DNA from: Cytobacillus oceanisediminis
Lineage (GTDB): Bacteria; Bacillota; Bacilli; Bacillales; Cytobacillaceae
DNA: 64,000 nt
Assembly (NCBI RefSeq): GCF_007830235.1
Contig: NZ_VLKI01000002.1
Span: forward strand, 483,463 to 547,462
Reading direction: 5' to 3'
The notes under the pieces were generated by a model that was given only the letters and a program-made list of their open reading frames with translations, made no database searches and was not told the origin of the DNA. Of this stretch, positions 35,032 through 44,650 are shown one piece after another. Positions within the stretch are counted from its first letter, which is position 1. Every line of letters starts with the position of its first letter. Made by a program: the position numbers and the translations under genes.

Positions 35032-35655
35032 ATGGAATTGGAATTCATTTTGGAAGTCATTGAAAATAACGGGTATTTGGGGCTGTTTCTATGGCTGTGG
35101 GTAGGCGTTTTTATTTTTCCTGTTCCCAATGAATTGATTGTCATGACGGTTGGCCTTTCTTCCTCTTTAAAATCGCTTCATCCGGCGCTTGCTTTTATCG
35201 TGATTTATTTCGGCATACTGGCTGCCCTTACAACTTGCTATACAATCGGCCGTTTTATCGGCAGGCCGCTTCTGCAATATTTCAAGAGAAGCAAAAGGTT
35301 TTCCAGGGCGATTGACTCTTCTTTAAAGCTAATGGAAAAGTATCATGCCTTTTCCCTCTCCTTCAGCTATTTTGTCCCAGGCATCCGAAACTTCCTTCCC
35401 TTTTTGTATGGCTTCAGTAAACTGCCTTATAAAAAATTCGCTCTTTTTGCATACAGTGGCGCTCTGTTATGGCTATCCCTTACTTTTACACTTGGATATG
35501 TATTTGGGGACCATATTGATACAATTATCAAACATGAAAAGGAATTATTGCTTGGACTAGCGGCTATAGCCGTGCTTATCATTGCTGTCCGCCTTGGCAG
35601 AAGAAAGCGCGGGAAAGAGCATGAAAAGCTTCATGATCAGGGCTTGGGATTATAG
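35032..35655 (+). CDS. DedA family membrane protein
   Basis: A 207-residue DedA (VTT/SNARE-associated) family protein with about five hydrophobic segments. Typical features are VFIFPVPNELIVMTVG near the N-terminus, the FVPGIRNFLPFLYGFSKLPYKKF motif with conserved Arg, and a Lys/Arg-rich C-terminus. DedA proteins include undecaprenyl-phosphate and other lipid translocases and support envelope homeostasis; which lipid is used here is unknown. The ATG has a GATAGGAGG site. A terminator follows. Confidence 0.88.
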   Translation: MELEFILEVIENNGYLGLFLWLWVGVFIFPVPNELIVMTVGLSSSLKSLHPALAFIVIYFGILAALTTCYTIGRFIGRPLLQYFKRSKRFSRAIDSSLKLMEKYHAFSLSFSYFVPGIRNFLPFLYGFSKLPYKKFALFAYSGALLWLSLTFTLGYVFGDHIDTIIKHEKELLLGLAAIAVLIIAVRLGRRKRGKEHEKLHDQGLGL

Positions 35656-35658
35656 ATT

Positions 35659-35686
35659 AAAAAAGGCAGCTGAGAAGCTGCCTTTT
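35659..35686 (+). terminator. Intrinsic terminator after dedA-type gene
   Basis: AAAAGGCAGC pairs with GCTGCCTTTT around a 6-nt loop. Confidence 0.83.
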
Positions 35687-35716
35687 GTATTAAAAGGAAA
35701 TTGGATTTCTCAGTGC

Positions 35717-35899
35717 CTAATACTGATTTCTGTGCTCAACAAGGTCGATGGCGCCAAGCACGATATGGGCAAGCCCAAAACCAACGATTGTGTTTGATAC
35801 CGTTTTATTTGCTCTGCGGCGTTGATTCATTGCATAGCCTGCAGCAGTAACAGCGGTGCCGAGTACAGCAGGAATTAATCCTTCGCGAACACGATTCAT
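35717..35899 (-). CDS. Small membrane protein of unknown function
   Basis: A 60-residue protein with two short hydrophobic stretches (IPAVLGTAVTAAGYAM and IVGFGLAHIVLGAIDLV) separated by a basic NQRRRANK turn, so probably a two-pass hairpin membrane protein. ATG at 35899 follows AGAGGTG. I do not recognise the family. It is divergent from yuxO. Confidence 0.7.
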   Translation of the reverse strand: MNRVREGLIPAVLGTAVTAAGYAMNQRRRANKTVSNTIVGFGLAHIVLGAIDLVEHRNQY

Positions 35900-36004
35900 G
35901 ATGGTCACCTCTTTTATCATGATTGTCCAACAGGACATACCTATTTTGTTCTTATATAATGAATAATAGTATGACAACATTTTTCAGAAGGAAGGGATAG
36001 GGGA

Positions 36005-36388
36005 ATGGATTTGAAAAATACATTGATCGAAACGCTTGGAATGGAAATACTGACTCTTGAAAAAGGCCGTGTGGTGGCTGCAATGCCTGTTGACGGACGG
36101 ACCCGCCAGCCGTTTGGATTGCTGCATGGCGGGGCTTCCGTCGCTCTCGCTGAAACCGTTGCGAGCATTGGTGCCTACGAGCTTTGTGACAAGGAAACAG
36201 AATCAGTAGCCGGCCTTGAAATCAATGCCAACCATATCCGGGCTAAAAAGGACGGAACCGTGACAGCAGTCGCAACAGTCCTGCATCAGGGCCGGACAAC
36301 CATGGTATGGGATATTAAAATTACGGATGAAGACGATAAGCTGATCTGTACCTCAAGATGTACAATGGCAGTTATTAAAAGAAAATAA
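36005..36388 (+). CDS. yuxO: PaaI-type hotdog thioesterase YuxO
   Basis: A 127-residue single hotdog-fold acyl-CoA thioesterase. The PaaI/4HBT signature includes QPFGLLHGGASVALAET with the catalytic-loop Gly-Gly and Glu, and the strand GRTTMVWDIKI. Its place next to the mrp operon is the same as yuxO in B. subtilis. A related activity (1,4-dihydroxy-2-naphthoyl-CoA hydrolysis in menaquinone synthesis) is known for MenI-type members; I do not claim it here. ATG at 36005 has a GGGATAGGGG region upstream. Confidence 0.85.
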   Translation: MDLKNTLIETLGMEILTLEKGRVVAAMPVDGRTRQPFGLLHGGASVALAETVASIGAYELCDKETESVAGLEINANHIRAKKDGTVTAVATVLHQGRTTMVWDIKITDEDDKLICTSRCTMAVIKRK

Positions 36389-36399
36389 AGCATTAATGA

Positions 36400-36432
36400 G
36401 AAGCTTGTTTCTGCTGAAACAGGCTTTTTTAC
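36400..36432 (+). terminator. Intrinsic terminator after yuxO
   Basis: AAGCTTGTTTC pairs with GAAACAGGCTT (one G-T pair) around TGCT, followed by TTTTTT. Confidence 0.82.
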
Positions 36433-36559
36433 GGGAAAGGGTTGTCGGACTGGCCAAATATAAGCCAAATTAGACCGGGGGCTTATCCCGAAACAGCAGG
36501 AAAGCATCCTTTAGTTTATGAATATGAAAGGAATCAGCGCTGTTTTATCAAAGCAATAT

Positions 36560-36596
36560 AAAAAACCGCGAGAGTGCATCACTCCCGCGGTTTTTA
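36560..36596. terminator. Terminator of the mrp operon
   Basis: AAAACCGCG-GAGTG pairs with CACTC-CGCGGTTTT around a short loop, flanked by A and T runs, so it works on the minus strand for mrpG and may be bidirectional. Confidence 0.86.
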
Positions 36597-36598
36597 AA

Positions 36599-36967
36599 CT
36601 ATTGATCTTTACTGGCTGACTTTTTCATATGCGGTGCATTTTTCAAATCATCCTGCACGCTTTTATCCCAGAGCTTGACGCCAGAATTATAAGCAGCACG
36701 GGCGATTAAATGCCCGGCAACAGGAGATGTCATGAAGATGAACACAATTCCGAGCAGCACTCTGGAATTGAAGAAGCCATCTTTAACATAAAAGAAGAGC
36801 AGCGTTCCAAGCAGAATGGACATGACACCCAAAGTAGCTGATTTTGAAGCCGCATGGTTTCTCGTGTAGATATCCGGAAGCCTAATGACGCCATATGCTG
36901 CGACAAGACTTAAAAAAGCTCCGATTATGATTAGCACAATGATGGCAATATTAGCGATCTCGTTCAT
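36599..36967 (-). CDS. mrpG: Na+/H+ antiporter subunit MrpG
   Basis: A 122-residue MnhG/MrpG subunit with three hydrophobic segments. The segment GVIRLPDIYTRNHAASKSATLGV is the family signature. Last gene of the mrpABCDEFG operon, overlapping mrpF by 17 bp; a strong terminator follows. Confidence 0.93.
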   Translation of the reverse strand: MNEIANIAIIVLIIIGAFLSLVAAYGVIRLPDIYTRNHAASKSATLGVMSILLGTLLFFYVKDGFFNSRVLLGIVFIFMTSPVAGHLIARAAYNSGVKLWDKSVQDDLKNAPHMKKSASKDQ

Positions 36968-37235
36968 TTTCTATAATAACCCCCTTCTCCAAATATTTAG
37001 AGAAGGCTACAGTCCCGATGAAAGCGAGAATTCCAATAAGAAGGATGACCTCCACAAACGCATTTGTATTCAGGGCGATTGAAATAAGAGCGACAATTGC
37101 CACCAGATTAATGCCGATTGCATCAAGGGCTACCACTCGGTCTGGAGTTGTAGGCCCTTTAATGACTCTGTAAATCAATCCTATGGTGGCGGCCGATATG
37201 ATCAGAATGGCAATTAACACAACGGTATTCAGCAT
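36951..37235 (-). CDS. mrpF: Na+/H+ antiporter subunit MrpF
   Basis: A 94-residue MnhF/MrpF subunit with three membrane segments; KGPTTPDRVVALDAIGINLV is the family signature. It overlaps mrpG by 17 bp at its end and touches mrpE at its start (1 bp shared). In B. subtilis MrpF has also been linked to bile salt (cholate) efflux. Confidence 0.93.
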   Translation of the reverse strand: MLNTVVLIAILIISAATIGLIYRVIKGPTTPDRVVALDAIGINLVAIVALISIALNTNAFVEVILLIGILAFIGTVAFSKYLEKGVIIENERDR

Positions 37236-37717
37236 TATCGGCTCACCTCCATAATTGCTTTTTCAAACGTGTTTTTAATTGAATCAATAGTTTCCTTTGC
37301 ATCATCGATATCGATCGCATGAATGTATAGAATTTTGTTATCAGGCGAAACGTCTACAACCAGTGTCCCCGGAGTCAGTGTAATCAGGTTGGAAAGTACC
37401 ATGATTTCCCAATCCTCTTTCAGGACAGTAGGATAGGCAAAAATTCCTGGGCGCATATCAAGCTTTGGTTTTAACAATACTTTAAGCACGCCAATGTTAG
37501 CAAGGATAAGCTCCTTGATGAAAATAAACAAAAGATTGATCACTGCCACAACTCTTAAAAGATAAAAACGCGAATCGAAAAATCTTCTGAAAGTAAAGAT
37601 GATGAGCAGGCCAAAAAGGTATCCTTTAAGGAACGCAACCGGTTCGTATGATCCTGTTAAAAACATCCACATAAATCCAAGGAACACATTTAATAATATT
37701 TGAAATGCCATACTCAA
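37235..37717 (-). CDS. mrpE: Na+/H+ antiporter subunit MrpE
   Basis: A 160-residue MnhE/MrpE subunit: N-terminal membrane segments followed by a soluble domain with KEDWEIMVLSNLITLTPGTLVVDV, the family hallmark. It overlaps mrpD by 4 bp and mrpF by 1 bp, so the genes are translationally coupled. Confidence 0.93.
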   Translation of the reverse strand: MSMAFQILLNVFLGFMWMFLTGSYEPVAFLKGYLFGLLIIFTFRRFFDSRFYLLRVVAVINLLFIFIKELILANIGVLKVLLKPKLDMRPGIFAYPTVLKEDWEIMVLSNLITLTPGTLVVDVSPDNKILYIHAIDIDDAKETIDSIKNTFEKAIMEVSR

Positions 37718-39207
37718 TACTCCTTTAAAACTGCTTCAATATAGATATTTGGATTTGCAAGAGTTTCAGCAGCCTGTGAGATATACGGATAAACAAATTC
37801 AGAGCCGACTCCGTAAAGAACGGCAATGGCAACAAGGATAACAGGGGCAATCATCATTCTTCTTACAGGTACTGTGTCTTCCCCTTTATAAGCGCGGGGA
37901 GTTCCCCAGAATCCATTGATAAAAATCTTCATGATTGAAAATAGCACCAGAAGGCTGGACATTAAAACGATTCCTGCTCCCCAGTATTGCTCCGCTTCAA
38001 ATCCGCCTTTCACAATGAGAAGCTTTCCAATGAAGCCGCTTAGCGGCGGGATTCCGGCCAGGGCAAGCGCTGCGATAAAGAAGGTCCAGCCTAAGCCTGG
38101 ATAGCGTTTGATCAAACCGCTAATCTTATGCAAGTCACTCGTTCCTGCAATCGCTATAACGATTCCGGCAAGTAAAAATAAAGCTGCTTTAATAATCATA
38201 TCATGGACCAAATAGAAGATGGACCCGGAAAGAGCATCCGGTGTCATTGCTGAAATACCAAAGAGGATCGCACCCACAGCCACAATAATATTGTAGATGA
38301 TAATCTTTTTAACATCCCAGTAAGCAATCGCGCCAATTACACCGACGATAATCGACATAATCGCCAGAATGCTTAGGAGCTGATGGGTAAACCCGATATC
38401 ATGGTAAAAGAACAATGTATAGGTCCTTGTGATTGAATACACGCCGACCTTTGTCAGCAAAGCTCCGAATAAAGCCAATATAGGAGCCGGCGGTGCGTAA
38501 TACGAGCCTGGCATCCAGAAATATAAAGGGAAAATGGCCCCTTTTAATCCGAAAACGATCAAAAACAGAACGGCAATAACTGTTATAATTCCAGGTTGTG
38601 CAACCTGGCTAATTTCGCTGATACGAACAGAAATATGCGCCATATTAAGCGTGCCGACGACGGAATACAAATAGGCTACAGCTATAACAAATAAAGCGGA
38701 AGAAATTACATTCACTAGAATATATTTAATTGACTCCCTGAGCTGGGCTTTCTTCCCTCCCAAAACAAGCAAAACATAGGAGGCCATCAGCATAACTTCA
38801 AAAAAGACGAAGAGGTTGAAGATGTCACCGGTTGTGAAAGCACCGTTCACACCAACAATCAAAAAGTTGAATGCAGCATAATAATAAAACTTTTCCCGAT
38901 CTTCTCCTATGCTCCAAAAGGAATAAATCAGGCATGCAAAAGCGACTATGCTCGTTGTCAGAACGAGAATGGCAGACATCATATCAGAAACAAGCGTAAT
39001 GCCAAAGGGTGCCTCCCAGCTTGAAACATCTAAAGTCTGTATCCCGTCATTCCTCACCTTCTGAACCAATAAAGCTGAAACCATAATGGTAATCACTGAT
39101 GAAAGGCCTGCTATCCACCTTTGCAGCATGATTCTTTTAGCAGCGAAGATTAGAAGGACACCGGTAATTAAAGGGATCAGGATGGGTAATATCAAAAAGT
39201 TAATCAT
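37714..39207 (-). CDS. mrpD: Na+/H+ antiporter subunit MrpD
   Basis: A 497-residue proton-translocating subunit homologous to complex I NuoL/M/N, with about 14 membrane segments. Conserved parts include the Glu in [14 protein letters not shown] (TM5 glutamate), [17 protein letters not shown] with the TM7 lysine, and [11 protein letters not shown]. MrpA and MrpD carry the proton paths of the complex. It overlaps mrpC by 8 bp. Confidence 0.95.
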   Translation of the reverse strand: MINFLILPILIPLITGVLLIFAAKRIMLQRWIAGLSSVITIMVSALLVQKVRNDGIQTLDVSSWEAPFGITLVSDMMSAILVLTTSIVAFACLIYSFWSIGEDREKFYYYAAFNFLIVGVNGAFTTGDIFNLFVFFEVMLMASYVLLVLGGKKAQLRESIKYILVNVISSALFVIAVAYLYSVVGTLNMAHISVRISEISQVAQPGIITVIAVLFLIVFGLKGAIFPLYFWMPGSYYAPPAPILALFGALLTKVGVYSITRTYTLFFYHDIGFTHQLLSILAIMSIIVGVIGAIAYWDVKKIIIYNIIVAVGAILFGISAMTPDALSGSIFYLVHDMIIKAALFLLAGIVIAIAGTSDLHKISGLIKRYPGLGWTFFIAALALAGIPPLSGFIGKLLIVKGGFEAEQYWGAGIVLMSSLLVLFSIMKIFINGFWGTPRAYKGEDTVPVRRMMIAPVILVAIAVLYGVGSEFVYPYISQAAETLANPNIYIEAVLKEY

Positions 39208-39541
39208 TTCCCTCAGTTCCTCTCATTCGATCCATATTATCTGTGCCAAGCTCCTGGTAAGCACGGTATGCCAACACAAGGAAGAAGGCTGTAACCCCAA
39301 AGCTAATTACAATGGCAGTCAGGATGAGTGCTTGGGGAATTGGATCAGAATATGAGCTTGCGTGTTCGCCGAGCAGCGGGGCAGCTCCCCTTTTTAAACC
39401 GCCCATTGTTAAGATCAGCATATGTGCGCCATGGCTCAGAAGGCCAGTCCCGACGATAATGCGCAGCAAGCTTTTTGACAGCATTAGATACGTAGCTGAC
39501 ATAAATAAGATGCCAATAACAAAAGCCATTAATATTTCCAT
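39200..39541 (-). CDS. mrpC: Na+/H+ antiporter subunit MrpC
   Basis: A 113-residue subunit homologous to NuoK, with three membrane segments; [18 protein letters not shown] and [14 protein letters not shown] are typical. It shares 1 bp with mrpB and 8 bp with mrpD. Confidence 0.94.
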   Translation of the reverse strand: MEILMAFVIGILFMSATYLMLSKSLLRIIVGTGLLSHGAHMLILTMGGLKRGAAPLLGEHASSYSDPIPQALILTAIVISFGVTAFFLVLAYRAYQELGTDNMDRMRGTEGND

Positions 39542-39963
39542 TATTCATCCTCCCCTATCGTTTGAATAATGGTCATCGTAACGCCAACAACAACCAGGAA
39601 AACACCCAGATCAAACAGTGTAGCCGTATGGAGTGAAGTATCTCCCAATACCGGCAATTCGACATGACCAAACGCATGGGTTAGGAAGGGAACGTTAAAC
39701 AGCAATGCTCCCGCCCCTGTTCCGATTGAAAAAAGCAGCCCTACTGCAATCATATGAATATAATTGACAGGGAGAATTTTTGATACTGTTTTCATGTCAA
39801 AAGCCAATAACAGCAGAACGATTGCTCCGGATGTCAGCAAACCGCCAACGAAGCCTCCGCCTGGAGTATAGTGACCAGCAAAGAAGATATGGACAGAAAA
39901 AAGTACAATGATAAACAAAACAACCTTTGTTGCCGTCTGCAAAATAATGTCATTTGTTTTCAT
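39541..39963 (-). CDS. mrpB: Na+/H+ antiporter subunit MrpB
   Basis: A 140-residue subunit with four membrane segments and the signature [18 protein letters not shown]. It overlaps mrpA by 14 bp. MrpB domains also form the C-terminal part of MrpA, and the separate subunit is needed for antiport in Bacillus. Confidence 0.94.
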   Translation of the reverse strand: MKTNDIILQTATKVVLFIIVLFSVHIFFAGHYTPGGGFVGGLLTSGAIVLLLLAFDMKTVSKILPVNYIHMIAVGLLFSIGTGAGALLFNVPFLTHAFGHVELPVLGDTSLHTATLFDLGVFLVVVGVTMTIIQTIGEDE

Positions 39964-42355
39964 TTTTCTTTCCTCCTTCCAGGCGAAGCTTAATCATGGC
40001 AAAAATTCCAAGTGCCGCAATCCCGAGAACGGTAATTTCGAACATGGTATCAAAACCACGGAAATCAACAAGGATAACGTTGACCATGTTTTTCCCTGCG
40101 GCCTCTTTATACGTATTTTCTACATAGTATTGTGCAATCGAATCAAACATCTTATTGCTGTGTGCTGAAAGGGCAATCATGGTTACAACCGCACCAACTC
40201 CCACAGAAATAAGGGCGTTCGTCATTTTAAATCTGATTCGCTCTTCATGCCGCAGCTTTGGCAGATGGTAGAAGGCGAGCAGGAATAATGAAACTGAAAT
40301 GGTTTCGATTACGAGCTGTGTCAGGGCAAGGTCAGGTGCACGGAAAATGACAAAGAAAAGCGAAACGGTATATCCAACTGCCCCCAACAAAATAATTGAA
40401 GTCATTCTTGATTTGACAAAAAGGATTGTAATAGAAGCAGCTGCAATCCCTAATGCCAGCAGGACTTCAGCGTAATGGATCGGTGCTACATTGCTCGTAT
40501 CGAATTTAAATGCATCTTTAATAAATAATGTAGCTGCCAATGCCACAATGAAAAAGGTAAAAATATACACAAGATAGGTTCGGATAAACCCATTCATATA
40601 TAATCTTGTCAAATTAAAGGAAGCTCGTTGTGAGACTTCAAGCATACCATCATAAAAACGATTTAAAGCAAGCTTCTCAGGGAACATATCATATACTTTT
40701 CTCCACTTGGGTAAAGTTGCAAAAAGCAATATTCCCACAGTAATGACACCCAAAGTCATAAACAGTTCCGGCGTAAAACCATGCCAGAAGTAGATATGGG
40801 CATCATACATATATCCTTCTGCAGGCGGCATAATGGATGCCTGTGCAGGAGAGATAAGAGTGTTTGAAATAATGTTAGGGAAGAAACCGATAATGATAAC
40901 CAATGAAGCCAGCACAATAGGTGAAATCAGCATTCCCAGTGGAGCTTCATGCGGTTTCTTTTCCAATTTTTCAGGCTGGAATTTGCCTGTGAATGTTTTG
41001 AATACAAGCACCATGCTGTAGATGAACGTGAATACACTTGCCACCCAGGCAAGAACAGGGAATAGAACGCCCCATGTATCCAAATTGAAAATGTCCATTT
41101 CCAGAACACGGACCATTCCGGTAAAGAACATTTCTTTACTTAAGAATCCGTTGAAAGGCGGAAGTCCCGCCATTGCGAATGTGCCAATGATAGCCAAAGT
41201 AAAGGTAATCGGCATAAAATTCATTAATCCGCCAAGCTTGCGGATGTCGCGGGTGCCGGTTTCATGGTCGACAATTCCTGCTACCATGAAAAGACTGCCC
41301 TTAAAGGTCGCATGATTAATCAGATGAAATACAGCAGCTGTTGTAGCAACTGTAAAATAACTGTCCTCTACTGTTTCAAAGTGAAGAGCGGCAGCGCCAA
41401 TTCCGAGAAGGGACATAATCATGCCCAGCTGGCTGACAGTTGAAAAAGCAAGAATGGCTTTAAGATCCGTCTGTTTGACCGCCGAGAAGGAGCCCCAGAA
41501 TAGCGTTACAATACCAAACCCGGCTACAAGCCACAGCCAAAGCGAATGCTCGGCAAATACCGGGCTCATTCTTGCTACTAAATAAATACCGGCTTTAACC
41601 ATAGTTGCCGAGTGCAGGTAAGCACTGACAGGCGTTGGTGCTTCCATGGCATCAGGAAGCCAGATATGAAAAGGAAACTGTGCCGACTTTGTAAATGCAC
41701 CAAGCAAGATGCAAAGCAAAGCAGGAACAAATAATGGATTCGTAAAAATTTCATTTGATTGTGCAATGATTTCCGTAATGCTGAAGGTCCCAGTCATCAG
41801 ATATAAGAGAATAATCCCCGCAAGCATGGAAAGACCGCCGAAAACCGTTATGATCATCGATTTTTGTGCCCCGTAACGCGATTTTTCTCTGTGATACCAA
41901 TATCCGATTAACAGGAAGGAAGAAAAACTGGTAAATTCCCAGAAAGTATAAAGCACGAGCAAATTATCCGATAGAACAACTCCCAGCATCGCTCCCATGA
42001 AAAGAAGCAAATAAACATAGAAGGTATTCAGCTGTTCCTTGTTTTTATCTAAATAATAAATGGAATAAAGAACAACTAAGGCTCCAATTCCGGTAATCAG
42101 CAAAGAAAACAGCAAACCAAGCCCATCTACCTTTGCCGTAAAATCGATTCCGAGTGATGGAATCCATGAGAAAGATTTTGTTACTGATTGCTGATTAGAG
42201 GTGATGGATAAGTAAGAGATAAAATAACTGAATAAAAGGATTGGCAGAGGAAGAATAAACCAACCCGTATGTATTTGCCTAAAGAGCTTGTACGCAAATG
42301 GCACAAGTATGGCAAGTAAAAATGGTGAAATTATTGCCAGGTGAAGCAAAGACAA
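39950..42355 (-). CDS. mrpA: Na+/H+ antiporter subunit MrpA
   Basis: An 801-residue large subunit: a NuoL-like proton channel region (TM5 Glu in YTFWEFTSFSSFLLIGYW, KSAQFPFHIWLPDAME with the TM7 Lys region) followed by a C-terminal MrpB-like domain. The TTG at 42355 is chosen: AAAGGGGG lies 7 nt upstream and the protein then starts LSLLHLAIISPF and has the 801-residue length of the B. subtilis protein. The complete mrpABCDEFG set exchanges Na+ for H+ at the membrane, giving Na+ resistance, alkaline pH homeostasis and support of sporulation. The 575-bp region upstream (42356-42930) shows no gene or clear RNA element. Confidence 0.95.
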   Translation of the reverse strand: MSLLHLAIISPFLLAILVPFAYKLFRQIHTGWFILPLPILLFSYFISYLSITSNQQSVTKSFSWIPSLGIDFTAKVDGLGLLFSLLITGIGALVVLYSIYYLDKNKEQLNTFYVYLLLFMGAMLGVVLSDNLLVLYTFWEFTSFSSFLLIGYWYHREKSRYGAQKSMIITVFGGLSMLAGIILLYLMTGTFSITEIIAQSNEIFTNPLFVPALLCILLGAFTKSAQFPFHIWLPDAMEAPTPVSAYLHSATMVKAGIYLVARMSPVFAEHSLWLWLVAGFGIVTLFWGSFSAVKQTDLKAILAFSTVSQLGMIMSLLGIGAAALHFETVEDSYFTVATTAAVFHLINHATFKGSLFMVAGIVDHETGTRDIRKLGGLMNFMPITFTLAIIGTFAMAGLPPFNGFLSKEMFFTGMVRVLEMDIFNLDTWGVLFPVLAWVASVFTFIYSMVLVFKTFTGKFQPEKLEKKPHEAPLGMLISPIVLASLVIIIGFFPNIISNTLISPAQASIMPPAEGYMYDAHIYFWHGFTPELFMTLGVITVGILLFATLPKWRKVYDMFPEKLALNRFYDGMLEVSQRASFNLTRLYMNGFIRTYLVYIFTFFIVALAATLFIKDAFKFDTSNVAPIHYAEVLLALGIAAASITILFVKSRMTSIILLGAVGYTVSLFFVIFRAPDLALTQLVIETISVSLFLLAFYHLPKLRHEERIRFKMTNALISVGVGAVVTMIALSAHSNKMFDSIAQYYVENTYKEAAGKNMVNVILVDFRGFDTMFEITVLGIAALGIFAMIKLRLEGGKKNENK

Positions 42356-42930
42356 AATATTACCCCCTTTAATATGTATGTAATTTTCAGCAGCATGGCC
42401 ATTGTTTTTAGGTATAATCTTAAAGTCCCTTTTCCTTAAATAGGAAAATTTTCTTACCATCTGGAATCAAGCTTCGTATAGATAGAAAGAATGTATTTTT
42501 CCTAATCAGAATGAATAAACTCCCCCTCATTTATCTCCTAAATCTAATTGTAAAAACCTTCACATTGCTCTCCGAAAATGAAGCGCTTTATAAAAAGTTT
42601 TTCCTTCTTGCGTAATAATATCCAATCCCATATGGCAGTGCGCCTTGTTTTGCACGCCAGATTGAGATCCTCAAATCATCAATAGGACCCGCTCATGCAC
42701 CTAGAACAAATTATAACCTAAAATAAAAGACTCTGCATTCATCAAACCCTTATCATTACAGGTCTTATTCCTTCTTTATTAAATAGGTAGAAACACGAAT
42801 CCATCAGGAAAATTTTTTTCAAAATAATTTTTAAAAAAAGAAAAATGGCGACAGTTTCAAAAAGAGCTGCACCCTCTAATGAATAAAAAATGCATTTATT
42901 ATACACACTACTCTTAGGGTGGTGTTGTGT

Positions 42931-43149
42931 ATGATCAAACATAAAGTCTCAGCAGCCATTTCCATCTTTGTCCTGCTTTTCGCAGGAGCCTGGATACTCG
43001 ACCATCATTCAAAAAGGGAATTTTATGTTCCTGGAGATGAAGAAGTGGTCGAGATGATACCGGCAAATTACGAAATGGAAGCCGGGGGCAAACAAAGGCT
43101 GAAGGTATTTGAATCAAGGGAATATGTGAGAATTCAGACAGCGTCATAA
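42931..43149 (+). CDS. Small single-pass membrane or secreted protein (YufS position)
   Basis: A 72-residue protein with a basic start (MIKHKV), one hydrophobic segment (residues 7-23) and a polar, extracytoplasmic C-terminal part (EFYVPGDEEVVEMIPANYEM). A GGGTGG site lies upstream of the ATG at 42931. Position beside mrpA resembles yufS of B. subtilis, but I cannot confirm homology from sequence. Function unknown. Confidence 0.6.
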   Translation: MIKHKVSAAISIFVLLFAGAWILDHHSKREFYVPGDEEVVEMIPANYEMEAGGKQRLKVFESREYVRIQTAS

Positions 43150-43215
43150 AAAAAGCGGAAGCGCCTTGTTCAAACCCGAGGGGCTGAACAAGGTGCTGGA
43201 GATAGACAATAATAA
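43150..43215. repeat. Dispersed intergenic hairpin element, internally deleted form
   Basis: AAAAGCGGAAGCGCCTTGTTC pairs with GAACAAGGTGCTGGAG around CCCGAGGGG, with a TAGACAATA end. Its reverse complement matches both outer ends of the element at 33839-33965, without the inner arms. Confidence 0.65.
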
Positions 43216-43241
43216 AGAGGATGAGTTTCCTCATCCTCTTG
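43213..43241. terminator. Hairpin between convergent genes near 43.2 kb
   Basis: AGAGGATGAG pairs with CTCATCCTCT-type arm (AAGAGGATGA / TCATCCTCTT) around GTTTCC; it can end the 72-residue gene and, on the other strand, the 180-residue gene. Confidence 0.7.
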
Positions 43242-43253
43242 ACTGCTGTACGA

Positions 43254-43796
43254 TTAATATTTGCTCCGGCCGCGATTATGAAAAATCATAATGAAAAGCG
43301 GAACGGTTATGATGAACGAAAGGAAGAACAAAAATAATAACTTAGATAATGGCGACATTTTTTTCTCGAGATCATCTACATACATATCAAAGAATTCGCG
43401 AATGGAATCGTTGCCTAAAACATTTGTAGCCGTAAGGAATTCTTCATTGTCAAAGTCATAATAGTAAAAGTCTTTTTTCTTAAAGATAAATAAATCATCT
43501 CTTTTTTGTTCTAATTCCAAAAATACAACTCCGATATGTGAGGAGTATTCCTCGATCACTTCTTCATTTTCAGAGGTGGAGGGATCATCCGGTGTAACAA
43601 TTTTTGTAACTTCCCCCTGCATGCCGTATGCATCAATGACAGTAAAAGAGTTCTCATTATAATAGTGAACAGTCTTGCGCAGCTGTTTTTCAAGCTCTTC
43701 CTCATACCCTTTTTCTACTTCTGCAGCTCCAGCCGGATTTAAAAACAGAACCGATAATAAGAAAACAGATATAAAAAAAGAAAACGTTCGTTTCAT
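43254..43796 (-). CDS. Predicted exported, C-terminally membrane-anchored protein
   Basis: A 180-residue protein with a signal peptide (MKRTFSFFISVFLLSVLFLNPAGAAE, cleavage probably after AGA), an acidic extracytoplasmic domain (residues 27-145) and a C-terminal membrane helix (LLFLFFLSFIITVPLFIMIF) followed by a short basic tail. A GGGGGAGAATG region lies upstream. I do not recognise the family. The topology is that of a TPM-like or surface-anchored protein, but no motif supports an activity. Confidence 0.7.
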   Translation of the reverse strand: MKRTFSFFISVFLLSVLFLNPAGAAEVEKGYEEELEKQLRKTVHYYNENSFTVIDAYGMQGEVTKIVTPDDPSTSENEEVIEEYSSHIGVVFLELEQKRDDLFIFKKKDFYYYDFDNEEFLTATNVLGNDSIREFFDMYVDDLEKKMSPLSKLLFLFFLSFIITVPLFIMIFHNRGRSKY

Positions 43797-43955
43797 TCAT
43801 TCTCCCCCTTTTCTTTATCTATATAATTGCTAGAATATGGTTTATATCTATGCCGGGAAAGACTGAAATATACAGAACGTACCAGCTATTGTAAAAAATA
43901 TGAAAATCGATGATAATAGATAGCTAGAATAAAGAGTAATTTGGATGGGGAAGAA

Positions 43956-44513
43956 ATGAAAAATACATATATAACGAGTTATTTTCCGCTTTTGGCGATT
44001 ATTTTGTTTAGTACTTCTCTAGCTATCAAAACTCAGATGGAATTGGTTATCTTTTTGAAGAAATCAGGGATTTATCAGGGAATGCTGGAGTTTTTCTCAG
44101 AAGGCGGCGTAAAGCTTGCACTGACTGTCCTTCTATTGGTTATGTATTTTATGATTTTTGCAGCCTTAAAACTGGTAGCTGATACGATTAATGGACTTTC
44201 GCTGCTGTTTTTTTCGAAGGATTTAGAAGGGGAGAGCCTGGCTAAGGTCCGCCATGGTTCAGCTTTTTATTTTATCGGAGGAGCTCTATCGCTTCTTAGC
44301 TTGTTCAGCTATACAGGTATTGCAATCATCTTCGCGGCTGGGACTCTTATTTACTTCATTTTTTTTGTGTATAAGGCAAGTGCATCGCTAACATTTGTGG
44401 GCTTGACCGGCGTAATCTTCTTTCAGGTCATTCTCTGGTCCTCCATGCTGACCGGGGTATTCTATCTTTCTATTAAAATTTACAACAGCATCATGGCAAG
44501 CCTGCCGATATAA
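43956..44513 (+). CDS. yufK: YufK-like membrane protein
   Basis: A 185-residue polytopic membrane protein with about five hydrophobic segments (MKNTYITSYFPLLAIILFS at the start). ATG at 43956 follows a GGGGAAG site. The assignment to YufK rests on length, topology and synteny: it converges with pbpD, which is followed by kapD and kapB, as in B. subtilis. Function unknown. A possible promoter, TTGTAA-17-GATAAT, ends at 43917. Confidence 0.65.
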   Translation: MKNTYITSYFPLLAIILFSTSLAIKTQMELVIFLKKSGIYQGMLEFFSEGGVKLALTVLLLVMYFMIFAALKLVADTINGLSLLFFSKDLEGESLAKVRHGSAFYFIGGALSLLSLFSYTGIAIIFAAGTLIYFIFFVYKASASLTFVGLTGVIFFQVILWSSMLTGVFYLSIKIYNSIMASLPI

Positions 44514-44552
44514 AAAGGAGGGAGTCCCCAGGGCACCCTCCTTTTACTGCTT

Positions 44553-44621
44553 ATCAACGAAATTTTGAATAGATCAACGAAAAAATTCACTATATCAACG
44601 AAAAAACAAAAATATTAACGA
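44553..44621. repeat. Phased array, core ATCAACGAA, 20-21-bp period
   Basis: ATCAACGAA occurs at 44553, 44573 and 44594, then ATTAACGAA at 44614; steps are 20, 21 and 20 bp. It lies between the convergent ends of yufK and pbpD. The same word forms an array at 61656-61746. Confidence 0.75.
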
Positions 44622-44650
44622 AACACCCTTTATTATCAGCCAAACGGCTT

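Noticed and set aside
42742..42942. 66-codon minus-strand frame upstream of mrpA
   Set aside because: No ribosome binding site; it overlaps the start of a better supported plus-strand gene.
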